Below are positions 1 through 6,311 of a stretch of 9,128 nt of DNA, in pieces. Source of the DNA: Candidatus Dormiibacterota bacterium (GTDB lineage: Bacteria > Chloroflexota > Dormibacteria > Aeolococcales > Aeolococcaceae). The DNA lies in the NCBI GenBank assembly GCA_003136295.1, contig PLDZ01000018.1, positions 1 to 9,128 of the forward strand, written 5' to 3'. The position numbers were made by a program, and so were the translations under genes. A model generated the notes under the pieces. The model saw only the letters and a list, made by a program, of their open reading frames with translations. It did not search any database and was not told the DNA's origin. The number at the start of each line of letters is the position of its first letter. The stretch's first letter is position 1.

Positions 1-1238
1 TCGCCGTTCCCATGCACACCGCCATGCGGATGGCCGTTCCCGTAGCCCGAGCCATTCGCGCCCATCGTGGGGCACGTGTTCGCATCGTGCTCTTCGGCCT
101 CTACGCCCCGCTCTGCGGTCCCGCGCTTGAATCCGGACTTGCCGACGCTCTGATCGGGGGAGAGTACGAACAGGCGCTGGTCGGTATCGCAAACGGCACG
201 CCAGACCCTCGAACCGTCGTGCTCGACCGGCTTCACTTCCCCCTGCCCGCCCGCGATCTTCTGCCACCACTCGATCGCTACACCCGGCTGCAGGTCGATG
301 GCGAAGAGCGGCTGACCGGCTACGTGGAGGCGACACGTGGCTGCGTCCACCGTTGCCGGCATTGCCCCGTCCCGGCTGTGTACGACGGGCGAATCCGGGT
401 TTGGCAGAACGACGTCCTGATCGAGGATGTCGCCCGGCTCTGGGCGGACGGGATGCGCCACCTCACCTTTGGCGACCCCGACTTCCTCAACACTGTGCCG
501 CATGCGACGGCCGTCGTCCGTGCCGTGCACGAGCGCTGCCCCGAGCTCACCTTCGACATCACCACCAAGGTCGAGCACATCCTGGAGCATGCTGACGTGA
601 TCGCCGAGCTGCGTGAGCTGGGCCTGCTCTTCATCGTGTCGGCGGTGGAGTCCACGAGCCCCCGCGTGCTCGAGCTCCTCGACAAGGGACACTCGGCGGA
701 CGACATCCTGGCCGCACTCCGCATCTGCCGGTCGCTGGGGCTTGAGCTGCGGCCGTCGCTCCTGCCGTTCACTCCGTGGAGCACGCTCAGCGACCAGATC
801 GATCTGCTCGACCTGATCGCTGCCAACGATCTCATCGACAGTGTCGACCCAGTCCAGCTGAGCATTCGCCTGCTGATTCCTCCCGGCTCGCTGCTGCTGA
901 CCTTGCCGGAGATGCGCGAGCACCTGCGTGGCTACGACGCTGCGGGTTTCAGCCATCTCTGGCAACATCCTGATCCGATGATGGACGCGCTCCAAGCGGA
1001 GATCGCCGAGCTGGTCGCCGCCGACGCCGACGCCGGGGTCGGGCCGCGATCCACGCACGCCGCCATCCGCCGGATCACCGCGCGGGCGGTGACCGATGCA
1101 GGACTGGCCTGGAGCAACGACGGCAACGCGCTGCCGCCGGAACGGGAGGCTCCGCCTCGGCTGAGCGAGCCATGGTTCTGCTGCGCCGAGCCCACCACGG
1201 CCCAGCTCGCCAGCACGGGCGTCAGATTTGGCACCTGA
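1..1238 (+). CDS. CCAEP-tail B12-binding radical SAM protein, 5' end outside window
   Basis: The reading frame is open to the left edge (codons begin at base 3), so the N-terminus is missing; the ATG at 12 is internal or a poor start, since the residues around it (VPMHTAMRMAVPV) look like the middle of a cobalamin-binding domain. Counting from that ATG, residues 22-62 finish a Rossmann-like B12-binding region, and C111, C115 and C118 form the CX3CX2C motif that holds the 4Fe-4S cluster and S-adenosylmethionine. A radical SAM barrel follows to about residue 290. The protein ends with WFCCAEP (388-394), the signature tail of the CUAEP/CCAEP radical SAM family; here the first position after C390 is Cys (TGC), not selenocysteine. 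Family members have no reaction known to me. The DUF169 gene starts 36 nt downstream on the same strand, suggesting joint expression. Family assignment is firm; substrate is unknown. Confidence 0.93.
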   Translation, partial: AVPMHTAMRMAVPVARAIRAHRGARVRIVLFGLYAPLCGPALESGLADALIGGEYEQALVGIANGTPDPRTVVLDRLHFPLPARDLLPPLDRYTRLQVDGEERLTGYVEATRGCVHRCRHCPVPAVYDGRIRVWQNDVLIEDVARLWADGMRHLTFGDPDFLNTVPHATAVVRAVHERCPELTFDITTKVEHILEHADVIAELRELGLLFIVSAVESTSPRVLELLDKGHSADDILAALRICRSLGLELRPSLLPFTPWSTLSDQIDLLDLIAANDLIDSVDPVQLSIRLLIPPGSLLLTLPEMREHLRGYDAAGFSHLWQHPDPMMDALQAEIAELVAADADAGVGPRSTHAAIRRITARAVTDAGLAWSNDGNALPPEREAPPRLSEPWFCCAEPTTAQLASTGVRFGT

Positions 1239-1262
1239 GGCGGTCCCGCCGCAGGTGTCAGG

Positions 1263-1268
1263 CATGAT
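1263..1268 (+). promoter_or_regulatory. Candidate -10 element of a leaderless DUF169 transcript
   Basis: CATGAT matches the -10 consensus at 4 of 6 positions and lies 6 nt before the GTG at 1275, the spacing seen for leaderless actinobacterial mRNAs. No Shine-Dalgarno sequence precedes the GTG. Read-through from the radical SAM gene is equally possible. Confidence 0.3.
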
Positions 1269-1274
1269 GGCGCG

Positions 1275-2012
1275 GTGATCGACACTCCGTCCGCCCGCAG
1301 CGCCTGGCCCGAGCTCGCCGAGAGGCTCACCCGCGCCCTCCACCCGCTGGCGGCACCGGTCGCGATCACCTTCGTCGACGCCCCGCGCGTAGATATCCCC
1401 GCGTTCGATGCCGTGATGCCGGAGCCGACGCCCGACGGACGCACCGGCCGAGTCGCAGCGGGCTGCGTGTTCTGGATGCATGCTGCCGAACGCACCTTCA
1501 CCACCGCGCCAGACGATCACGCCAACTGCAGCGTGGGCAGTTACACCCACGGCCTGCTCAGTCTCGAGGAAGCGGCCACCAACGCCGATGTCGGCGCCCT
1601 CGTCGAGTCGGGCTGGGTGAGTCCCGAAGCTTTTGCAGGCATCCCGGCTGTTACCACGCGACCTGCGTTCATCACCTACGGTCCGCTGGCGGAAACGCGG
1701 GCGGATCCGAGTGTCATCCTGCTCCGGCTCAACGCGCAGGGAATGATGGTTATGACCGACGCTCTCCCCGACCTCCGGATCGAGGGCAAGCCGCAGTGCC
1801 ACATCATCGCGGTGGCCCGTGAGCATGGCCGCGTGGCCGCGAGCGTCGGTTGTGCCCTGAGCCGTGCTCGCACCGGTATGGGCGCTCACGCGCTCACGTG
1901 CGCGATTCCAGCCGCGATAGCCGAGGATGTCATCGAACGTGTCGAACGCGCAGCCGCCACCGATGCGGTGGTGACCCGGTACGCCGCCACGGACGCTCAG
2001 CGCTTCCGCTAG
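1275..2012 (+). CDS. DUF169 family protein
   Basis: This 245-residue protein fits DUF169 (COG2043-like), a family of unknown function found in archaea and bacteria. The early APVAITFVD strand (residues 27-35), a GC-V-W motif at C64, the NCSVGSYTHG motif at 84-93, the GKPQCHI motif at 171-177 and VGCALSRARTGM at 191-202 are the conserved blocks. Cysteines C64, C85, C175, C193 and C209 are plausible metal, cluster or substrate-thiol sites, but that is inference. No signal peptide or membrane segment is seen, so it is probably cytoplasmic. The GTG start is placed by the domain boundary and by a CATGAT hexamer at 1263-1268 exactly 6 nt before it. The gene follows the radical SAM gene closely and converges, 24 nt apart, with the CADD-like gene, with no clear terminator between them. 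Confidence 0.88.
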   Translation: MIDTPSARSAWPELAERLTRALHPLAAPVAITFVDAPRVDIPAFDAVMPEPTPDGRTGRVAAGCVFWMHAAERTFTTAPDDHANCSVGSYTHGLLSLEEAATNADVGALVESGWVSPEAFAGIPAVTTRPAFITYGPLAETRADPSVILLRLNAQGMMVMTDALPDLRIEGKPQCHIIAVAREHGRVAASVGCALSRARTGMGAHALTCAIPAAIAEDVIERVERAAATDAVVTRYAATDAQRFR

Positions 2013-2036
2013 AAGACCGCGTCCCCCGCGTCGCGG

Positions 2037-2687
2037 CTAGACAGGGAATGCCGCGGCGACCTCGCGCTCGTCAAGGAATGCCCACCACGCATCCGCGGCG
2101 GTCCGCGCTGCATCGAGGAGCCGGCTCTCCGGTAGGTTCAACGCCGCAAGTGCCTCGATACCCCAGCGGGCGTGGTCCTGATCCATGGTCGCGTGGATGT
2201 CCCAGAAGCGGGTTCCTGCTTCGTTGAGCCCGTAGTGCCGGCGCAGGGTGTTCGCCTTCGACGCCGCTATCGCCGGCGCCTGCATCTCATACGCGATCAC
2301 CGCGGCGAGCCCCTCTGCGGCGCTCGATTCGATGAGCCGGCGATACGCTGCCAGCAAGCCGAGGGTGGCGGGGCTTGCCGGCGCATCGCTGGATCCAACG
2401 GCGTCAGCAAACGCTGCGAAGACGTCCACGTGCGGCTCCGGGTTGGATTCCTCATCGGCAAGGTTGCCTTGAACCAGATCCGCAGCCCGACCCGGCTCGA
2501 GCTGTGTCAGCAGCGCGCGAAGGATCCCTGGAAGCGCGGCCTCGAAGTGTCGGTACTGTCCCGCGTAGGCGCCGAGCTCTTCCGGCTGCAGCGTCCCAGC
2601 TTCCCAGCGGCGGTAGAAGGGATGAGTGAGCAGCTGGCGATCTGCCAAGGCTGCTATCAGATCGGTTTCCAGTTGATCCGGTGACAT
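2037..2687 (-). CDS. CADD-like diiron oxygenase, candidate 4-aminobenzoate synthase
   Basis: This 216-residue all-helical protein belongs to the haem-oxygenase-fold diiron oxidase superfamily (PqqC/TenA-like), closest to the CADD 'folate-related' branch. The metal ligands are all in place: E79 and H86 (E-x6-H), E134, then H165, D169 and H172 (H-x3-D-x2-H). Chlamydia CADD makes 4-aminobenzoate by consuming one of its own tyrosines with a lysine as amino donor. The equivalents of its Tyr27 (Y25 in HPFYRRW), Tyr141 (Y133) and Lys152 (K144, ten residues after the glutamate ligand) are also present here. A self-sacrificing pABA synthase is therefore a reasonable inference; a small-molecule oxygenase of the same fold is the alternative. 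The ATG is preceded at 7 nt by GAGG. The gene lies downstream of the cupin on the same strand, 81 nt away. No signal peptide; probably cytoplasmic. Confidence 0.9.
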   Translation of the reverse strand: MSPDQLETDLIAALADRQLLTHPFYRRWEAGTLQPEELGAYAGQYRHFEAALPGILRALLTQLEPGRAADLVQGNLADEESNPEPHVDVFAAFADAVGSSDAPASPATLGLLAAYRRLIESSAAEGLAAVIAYEMQAPAIAASKANTLRRHYGLNEAGTRFWDIHATMDQDHARWGIEALAALNLPESRLLDAARTAADAWWAFLDEREVAAAFPV

Positions 2688-2760
2688 GGGCAGTCCTCGT
2701 GCTGTGTTCGATTCGGGTGCACCGGAAAGAATACGCGTAGTCGCCAGCCCTCATGGACTC

Positions 2761-2784
2761 ACCGACCGCTAATCACCGGTCGGT
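2761..2784. repeat. 8-bp perfect inverted repeat over the cupin stop codon
   Basis: ACCGACCG (2761-2768) and CGGTCGGT (2777-2784) are perfect inverted arms around an 8-nt loop that contains the cupin TAG. In the minus-strand transcript it would form a hairpin between cupin and the CADD-like gene. No U-tract follows, so it is not a classical terminator; an RNA processing or partial attenuation site, or an operator, are options. Confidence 0.55.
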
Positions 2785-3140
2785 ACGACGCCCGCGCCTT
2801 CGACCATGAGAATCACTGAACGTTCCGGAGCTCGAGGGCGATGCCGCACCCCCCTCGGCACGCTGAACCCGTGGCGTTCCCTGAGCTCGACGGTGCGATC
2901 TTCGAGATCCATCAAGAGCCGTCCCTCGACCACGTAGAAGAACTCGTCCTCGTCGTCGTGCTTGTGCCAGACGTACTCTCCGTGTACGACTCCCAGGCGC
3001 ATCACGCAGTCATTGATTCGGCAGAGCGTCTGGTTGTACCAGGGGTGGGTGTTGGCATTGACAAGAGCCTGCACGTCGATGAGCTCGAGCGGCGCGAAAC
3101 GGACGTCCAGATGCGTGTCGAATTGGCCCTCGGTGTCCAC
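2769..3140 (-). CDS. Small cupin-domain protein
   Basis: A single-domain cupin of 123 residues. Motif 1 is clear: H59, H61 and E66 with G73 (H-x-H-x4-E-x6-G). Motif 2 is PRGVRH at 95-100, with H100 as the fourth metal ligand. It therefore should bind a divalent metal, and such proteins act as small oxygenases, isomerases or ligand sensors; which one cannot be told. The GTG start is set by a very strong ribosome-binding site 5 nt upstream. The stop codon lies in the loop of an 8-bp inverted repeat. Position ahead of the CADD-like gene and divergence from the exporter gene suggest a role in the same pathway, possibly in handling an unstable product, but this is inference. Confidence 0.88.
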   Translation of the reverse strand: MDTEGQFDTHLDVRFAPLELIDVQALVNANTHPWYNQTLCRINDCVMRLGVVHGEYVWHKHDDEDEFFYVVEGRLLMDLEDRTVELRERHGFSVPRGVRHRPRAPERSVILMVEGAGVVPTGD

Positions 3141-3144
3141 AGCG

Positions 3145-3152
3145 ACCTCCTT
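3145..3152 (-). promoter_or_regulatory. Strong ribosome-binding site of the cupin gene
   Basis: On the minus strand AAGGAGGT stands 4 nt before the GTG at 3140 (5 nt from GGAGG), an almost perfect match to the 16S 3' end. It fixes the start codon. A CATACT hexamer at 3153-3158 directly upstream could be a weak -10, but this is not secure. Confidence 0.75.
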
Positions 3153-3220
3153 AGTATGTTGGCTAGTTCCGTGCGGTACGACGCGATTGTGGCCGTCGCC
3201 TTTTGGGCGGCGTCCATGGT

Positions 3221-3226
3221 TACACT
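3221..3226 (+). promoter_or_regulatory. -10 element of a leaderless MFS-exporter transcript
   Basis: TACACT fits the actinobacterial TANNNT -10 pattern and ends 6 nt before the GTG at 3233, so transcription should begin at or next to the start codon. No Shine-Dalgarno is present. This supports the GTG over the upstream in-frame TTG at 3203. No convincing -35 is visible. Confidence 0.5.
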
Positions 3227-3232
3227 CCGCGC

Positions 3233-4876
3233 GTGGCCGACCAAACCGCGGTGATCAAAGCCGTCGCGGGCAACCGGACACTGACCCGAGTGGCCGGGGC
3301 ATATGCGCTCTTTATTCTCACCGAGTACTCGGTCTGGATCGCCATGCTGGTATATGCGTACCAGCAGGGCGGTGCAACCACCGCCGGTCTCATCGTGATC
3401 GCTCAGACCGTGCCTGCGAGCCTTCTTGCGCCTTTCATCGCCACGGTGGCCGATCGACGCTCGCCTGCGGTGCTGCTCATCGGTGGTTACCTCATTCAAG
3501 CGGCTGCGATGGGGATCACTGCCGTTGCGCTGCTGTTGGGCCTCTCACCGTTCGCGGCGTATGCGGCGGCGGTCGTCGCTTCGACCGCAGTTGCCGCGAC
3601 GCGTCCCGCTCACGCGGTACTCGTGCCCGGCCTGGTGCGCAGCGCCGCGCAACTGAGCGCGATGAATGTGGTGTCCGGATGGGTCGAGAGCGTTGGGATA
3701 GCGGTAGCGGGGGGAATGACCGGCGCGCTGCTCACCATCGGGAGCCCAGGGCTCGTGTTTGCCGTCTGTTCAGGTTTCGCGATCATCGCCACTCTTCTGG
3801 TGGCATCACTGCGCAGTCCTCCGCTCGCGGTGGACGACACCGGGGACACGCCGGCGAGCGTACTCGCAGATGTCGTCGACGGCATTCATCTGCTGATCAA
3901 TGAGCGTCATCCGCGGCTCTTGGTCATCATCCTGGCACTTGCCTGGGTGGTGGTCGGCGCTCTCGACGTGCTGTTCGTGGTCCTCGCGATCAACGTCCTC
4001 CATCAGGGCCAGGCGTGGGCCGGATACCTCAACATGGCGTTTGGCATCGGTAGCTTGCTCGCTGGTGCCATCACCGCCATGCTCGTTGGTCGTCGTCTCG
4101 GAGCGCCCATACTCGCCGCCAGCCTGGTCATGAGCCTCGGCCTCGGCCTCACAGCCTTGTCATCGAACGTGTTCGCGACCGCGGCACTTCTCGCGGTAGT
4201 CGGAATGGGATCTGCTGTCCTGGAGATGGCCACGCGAGCCCTGCTGCAACGGGCGGTCCCCGCGCAACTTCTGGGGCGGATTTTCGGGGTCGTGGAGGGA
4301 GTCACCATGGCCGGGCTGGCGCTCGGGTCGCTGCTGACGACGGTGCTGATCCACCTCGGTGGACCGACCGCAGCCCTGGCCGGCGTGGCTGCTGTGCTCC
4401 CAGTTGGTCTGGTCGTGTGTGGCCGATCCCTGCTGACCCTCGATTCCAGTGCAACCGTGCCGATTGTGGAAATCGCGCTCTTGCGCTCGCTGCCGCATTT
4501 CGCTCCCCTGCCTGGGCCGGCGTTGGAAGGGCTGGCCAGGTCGCTGGAATGCGTCCGCCTCCCGGCTGGAGCCGTGCTGATGCGTGAGGGCGATGCGGGT
4601 GATCGCTTCTACGCGGTCGCCGACGGCGAGTTGGATGTCACCATCGCCGGCGCGCATGTGTCGACTCAGCGACGCGGAGACGGCATCGGTGAGATCGCCC
4701 TTCTTCGACAAGTCCCGCGCACCGCAACCGTGACGACTGTGAGCGACGTGACGCTGTACGCGCTCGACAGCAGCCCTTTCCTCGCAGCGGTCACCGGCCA
4801 TGCTGGAACCCACGCCGCGGCCTCCGGGATTGCCCACGATCGGCTGACGGGTGATGAGGCGTCTGGCAGGCGGTGA
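3233..4876 (+). CDS. MFS exporter with C-terminal cyclic-nucleotide-binding domain
   Basis: A 547-residue membrane protein. Residues ~12-415 are a run of about twelve hydrophobic segments typical of DHA1/MFS_3 drug and siderophore exporters, with the loop motif containing ATVADRR after the second segment. Residues 417-525 are a cyclic-nucleotide-binding (Crp/PKA-type) domain. Its phosphate-binding cassette GEIALLRQVPRTAT is intact, including E487 and R496, so real cNMP binding is plausible. The likely role is proton-driven export of a small molecule at the cytoplasmic membrane, gated or tuned by a cytoplasmic nucleotide. The MFS-cNMP fusion is a known actinobacterial architecture, but its ligands are mostly untested. 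The gene is divergent from the cupin gene across 92 nt, a shared regulatory region. Its 3' end meets the ABC-transporter remnant on the opposite strand. Confidence 0.92.
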   Translation: MADQTAVIKAVAGNRTLTRVAGAYALFILTEYSVWIAMLVYAYQQGGATTAGLIVIAQTVPASLLAPFIATVADRRSPAVLLIGGYLIQAAAMGITAVALLLGLSPFAAYAAAVVASTAVAATRPAHAVLVPGLVRSAAQLSAMNVVSGWVESVGIAVAGGMTGALLTIGSPGLVFAVCSGFAIIATLLVASLRSPPLAVDDTGDTPASVLADVVDGIHLLINERHPRLLVIILALAWVVVGALDVLFVVLAINVLHQGQAWAGYLNMAFGIGSLLAGAITAMLVGRRLGAPILAASLVMSLGLGLTALSSNVFATAALLAVVGMGSAVLEMATRALLQRAVPAQLLGRIFGVVEGVTMAGLALGSLLTTVLIHLGGPTAALAGVAAVLPVGLVVCGRSLLTLDSSATVPIVEIALLRSLPHFAPLPGPALEGLARSLECVRLPAGAVLMREGDAGDRFYAVADGELDVTIAGAHVSTQRRGDGIGEIALLRQVPRTATVTTVSDVTLYALDSSPFLAAVTGHAGTHAAASGIAHDRLTGDEASGRR

Positions 4877-4889
4877 TCGTCGACGTGGG

Positions 4890-5282
4890 TGCAACCGCGC
4901 ACCGTTGAACCCGCTGCTCCCCAATGGCGGCACGACGGCAGTCTTGATGGCTTCGTCGAGGGGCCCGATCGGGACGATATGGGTGAGCACATTCAGCCAT
5001 TGCGGCGTGTTGGAGATCGGGATAAAGACCTTGGAGACGAAGTAGAAAGGAAAGATCGAGAAGTTGACGACTGCCGGCGCTGCATGGAATTGGGGACGAG
5101 GGCGGTCATCGCACGTCCGAGCGCCGCAAAGGCAGCCGCGCCCAGTATCAGAGTGATGATGAGAGCGGGAAGTGTCGAGGTGGGCACCCTCACGTGATAA
5201 GAGATGGCCCCGAAGCCAACGCACACCACGACAAGCAGCAGTGGTAGGACTTGCGGAGTTCACGGACCTGGATGGCCGTCAT
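4890..5282 (-). pseudogene. ABC exporter remnant: ATPase 5' end fused to permease fragment, frameshifted
   Basis: Two different genes are joined here. The ATG at 5282 begins MTAIQVRELRKSY, the usual first residues of a DrrA-like ABC ATPase, but no Walker A follows. From about 5243 a second frame reads LPLLLVVVCVGFGAI and continues through VRVPTSTLPALIITL to MTALVPNSM (about 5078), the middle of an ABC-2 type permease. At about 5075 the permease continues in the next frame as APAVVNFSIFPFYF and then KVFIPISNTPQWLNV, ending near 4890. Alignment with the usual 'NADAAPAVVNF' of this family requires a single missing base. So a large deletion removed most of the ATPase and the first half of the permease, followed or preceded by a 1-nt deletion. 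The remnant cannot encode a working transporter. Confidence 0.8.
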
Positions 5283-5366
5283 ACAGGGTCCGCGATCGGG
5301 TGACTCTGCCCCACATTCGAGTTCGTGACTGACACCGGTCCATGATCGCAGCCGCGGGCGGCTATC

Positions 5367-5399
5367 GCCACACGACGCATGTCATGTGTTACGTGTGGC
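5367..5399. repeat. 33-nt near-palindrome, candidate operator
   Basis: Perfect 8-bp outer arms GCCACACG (5367-5374) and CGTGTGGC (5392-5399) enclose a second pair, ACGCATG (5375-5381) and CATGTGT (5383-5389), matching at 6 of 7 positions around a central T. It sits just after the GyrI-like stop codon and about 85 nt before the ATG of the ABC remnant, so it could be the operator of the lost exporter operon (TetR/PadR-type) or a hairpin ending the GyrI-like transcript. There is no T-run. Confidence 0.55.
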
Positions 5400-5404
5400 A
5401 ACGG

Positions 5405-5923
5405 TCATATGCTGGGGTGCGCCGGATGGGACGGCATCGGCGGCGCGACAAGCTGCCCGTACACAGCAACGTCGAAGTGGCCTGTCTGAGGGTCGGGATC
5501 TCCGTACACCTCCCATGAGACTCCCGTGAGCTCTCGGCCCTGCTTCGAACACCATGCGCGAACTGCGTCGTGCGCGGCGCCGATCTGTGCGGGGGCTCCC
5601 GTGTGGACCGTCGTCGCGGCTTCCGTAGCAGGTAATCTCGAGGGCACGACGCGACCGGCGGCCTCGAAGGATTCGGTCACCTGGACGCCAACCTCGACGG
5701 CGAAGTCGACTCCGCGGCCGTCGTTTCTGTACAAGAACACATTGTGGCCGTCGGTTCGCAGACCAGGCGTGGCCCGGAGGAATGCCCACACCTCATCGAG
5801 CAACCCGCGCCACAACGTCGGGAACTCGCGCCACGTGGTGTTCGCCCTCACCACCGCAATCGGACATTCGGCAGTCCGCTCGACTGTTACGTCGTACTCA
5901 GTCATCGTCCTCGGCATGGGCAT
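5405..5923 (-). CDS. GyrI-like (AraC effector-binding fold) small-molecule-binding protein
   Basis: A 172-residue stand-alone GyrI-like/SHS2-type domain. EYDVTVERT at 9-17 opens the first strand, and SWEVYGDP at 136-143, with the ligand-contacting acidic residue E138, followed by DVAVYGQL (151-158), is the family hallmark. Such domains bind hydrophobic or cationic drugs, inhibit gyrase in the E. coli case, or hydrolyse small cyclopropanoids in other members; which applies is unknown. No DNA-binding domain is attached. The start may be the ATG at 5923 or, more typical of homologues, the ATG at 5905 (MTEYDV). The gene begins 3 nt after the stop of a truncated serine hydrolase gene, implying that the two were once translationally coupled. 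Its 3' neighbour is a broken exporter, so its original partners appear to be lost. Confidence 0.82.
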   Translation of the reverse strand: MPMPRTMTEYDVTVERTAECPIAVVRANTTWREFPTLWRGLLDEVWAFLRATPGLRTDGHNVFLYRNDGRGVDFAVEVGVQVTESFEAAGRVVPSRLPATEAATTVHTGAPAQIGAAHDAVRAWCSKQGRELTGVSWEVYGDPDPQTGHFDVAVYGQLVAPPMPSHPAHPSI

Positions 5924-5926
5924 CGC

Positions 5927-6199
5927 TCATTGATCCGGGTTGGACGTAGCGGCGGTGAGTACCTCATCGCATACCAACGGCAGGCCAGTCTCGTCGGTAG
6001 CGCGTTGTGTCAGCACAACGACGGTGAGATCTCGTGACGGGACATTGGCCCAAGTCGTGCCGAAGCCTCCGTTCCACGAGTAGCGCCCATCGTCGCAAAC
6101 GGACACCCCGTAGCCCCGGCCTCGATCGCCGAGAAAACTGAATCCGGGTGAACCATCCGCCCGATTCTCCCACGCACAGGCCAGTCGGCAAGCTCGGCG
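5927..6199 (-). pseudogene. C-terminal remnant of a beta-lactamase-family serine hydrolase
   Basis: The minus-strand frame ending at the TGA at 5927-5929 encodes 90 residues, beginning just after an in-frame TGA at 6200-6202. From about residue 20 it reads FSFLGDRGRGYGVSV, GRYSWNGGFGTTW, then DLTVVVLTQR, the typical closing strands and KTG-like GG-G-T segment of class C beta-lactamase/esterase-type serine hydrolases. Those proteins are usually 350-420 residues, and the catalytic SxxK and YxN parts are absent. No start codon or matching sequence is seen upstream, where the DNA soon becomes the promoter region of the flavoprotein gene. It is a 5'-deleted gene, non-functional as a hydrolase. It overlaps no other gene and stops 3 nt before the GyrI-like start. 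Confidence 0.75.
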
Positions 6200-6249
6200 T
6201 CAACTCGCGCACGCAGCTAGCCAACCGCCTCGCCAGGTTCGAGTGGGCG

Positions 6250-6255
6250 GATAAT
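6250..6255 (+). promoter_or_regulatory. Possible -10 box for the cNMP-flavoprotein gene
   Basis: GATAAT matches the -10 consensus at 5 of 6 positions and stands alone in GC-rich sequence 56 nt before the GTG at 6312. No good -35 is found at 16-18 nt spacing. Confidence 0.3.
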
Positions 6256-6311
6256 CGGGTGGTGCCTGATCCCACGTTTGGGCACAGGCTCTAAGGGAAA
6301 CACCAGGCAGA

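Noticed and set aside
2013..2036. Possible bidirectional terminator between DUF169 and the CADD-like gene
   Set aside because: Only very short GC pairings and no T-tract on either strand.
4160..5263. Long 367-codon minus-strand ORF
   Set aside because: Only its part at about 4890-5078 resembles a protein family (permease piece); the rest is antisense of the MFS gene and reads as Arg/His-rich shadow sequence.
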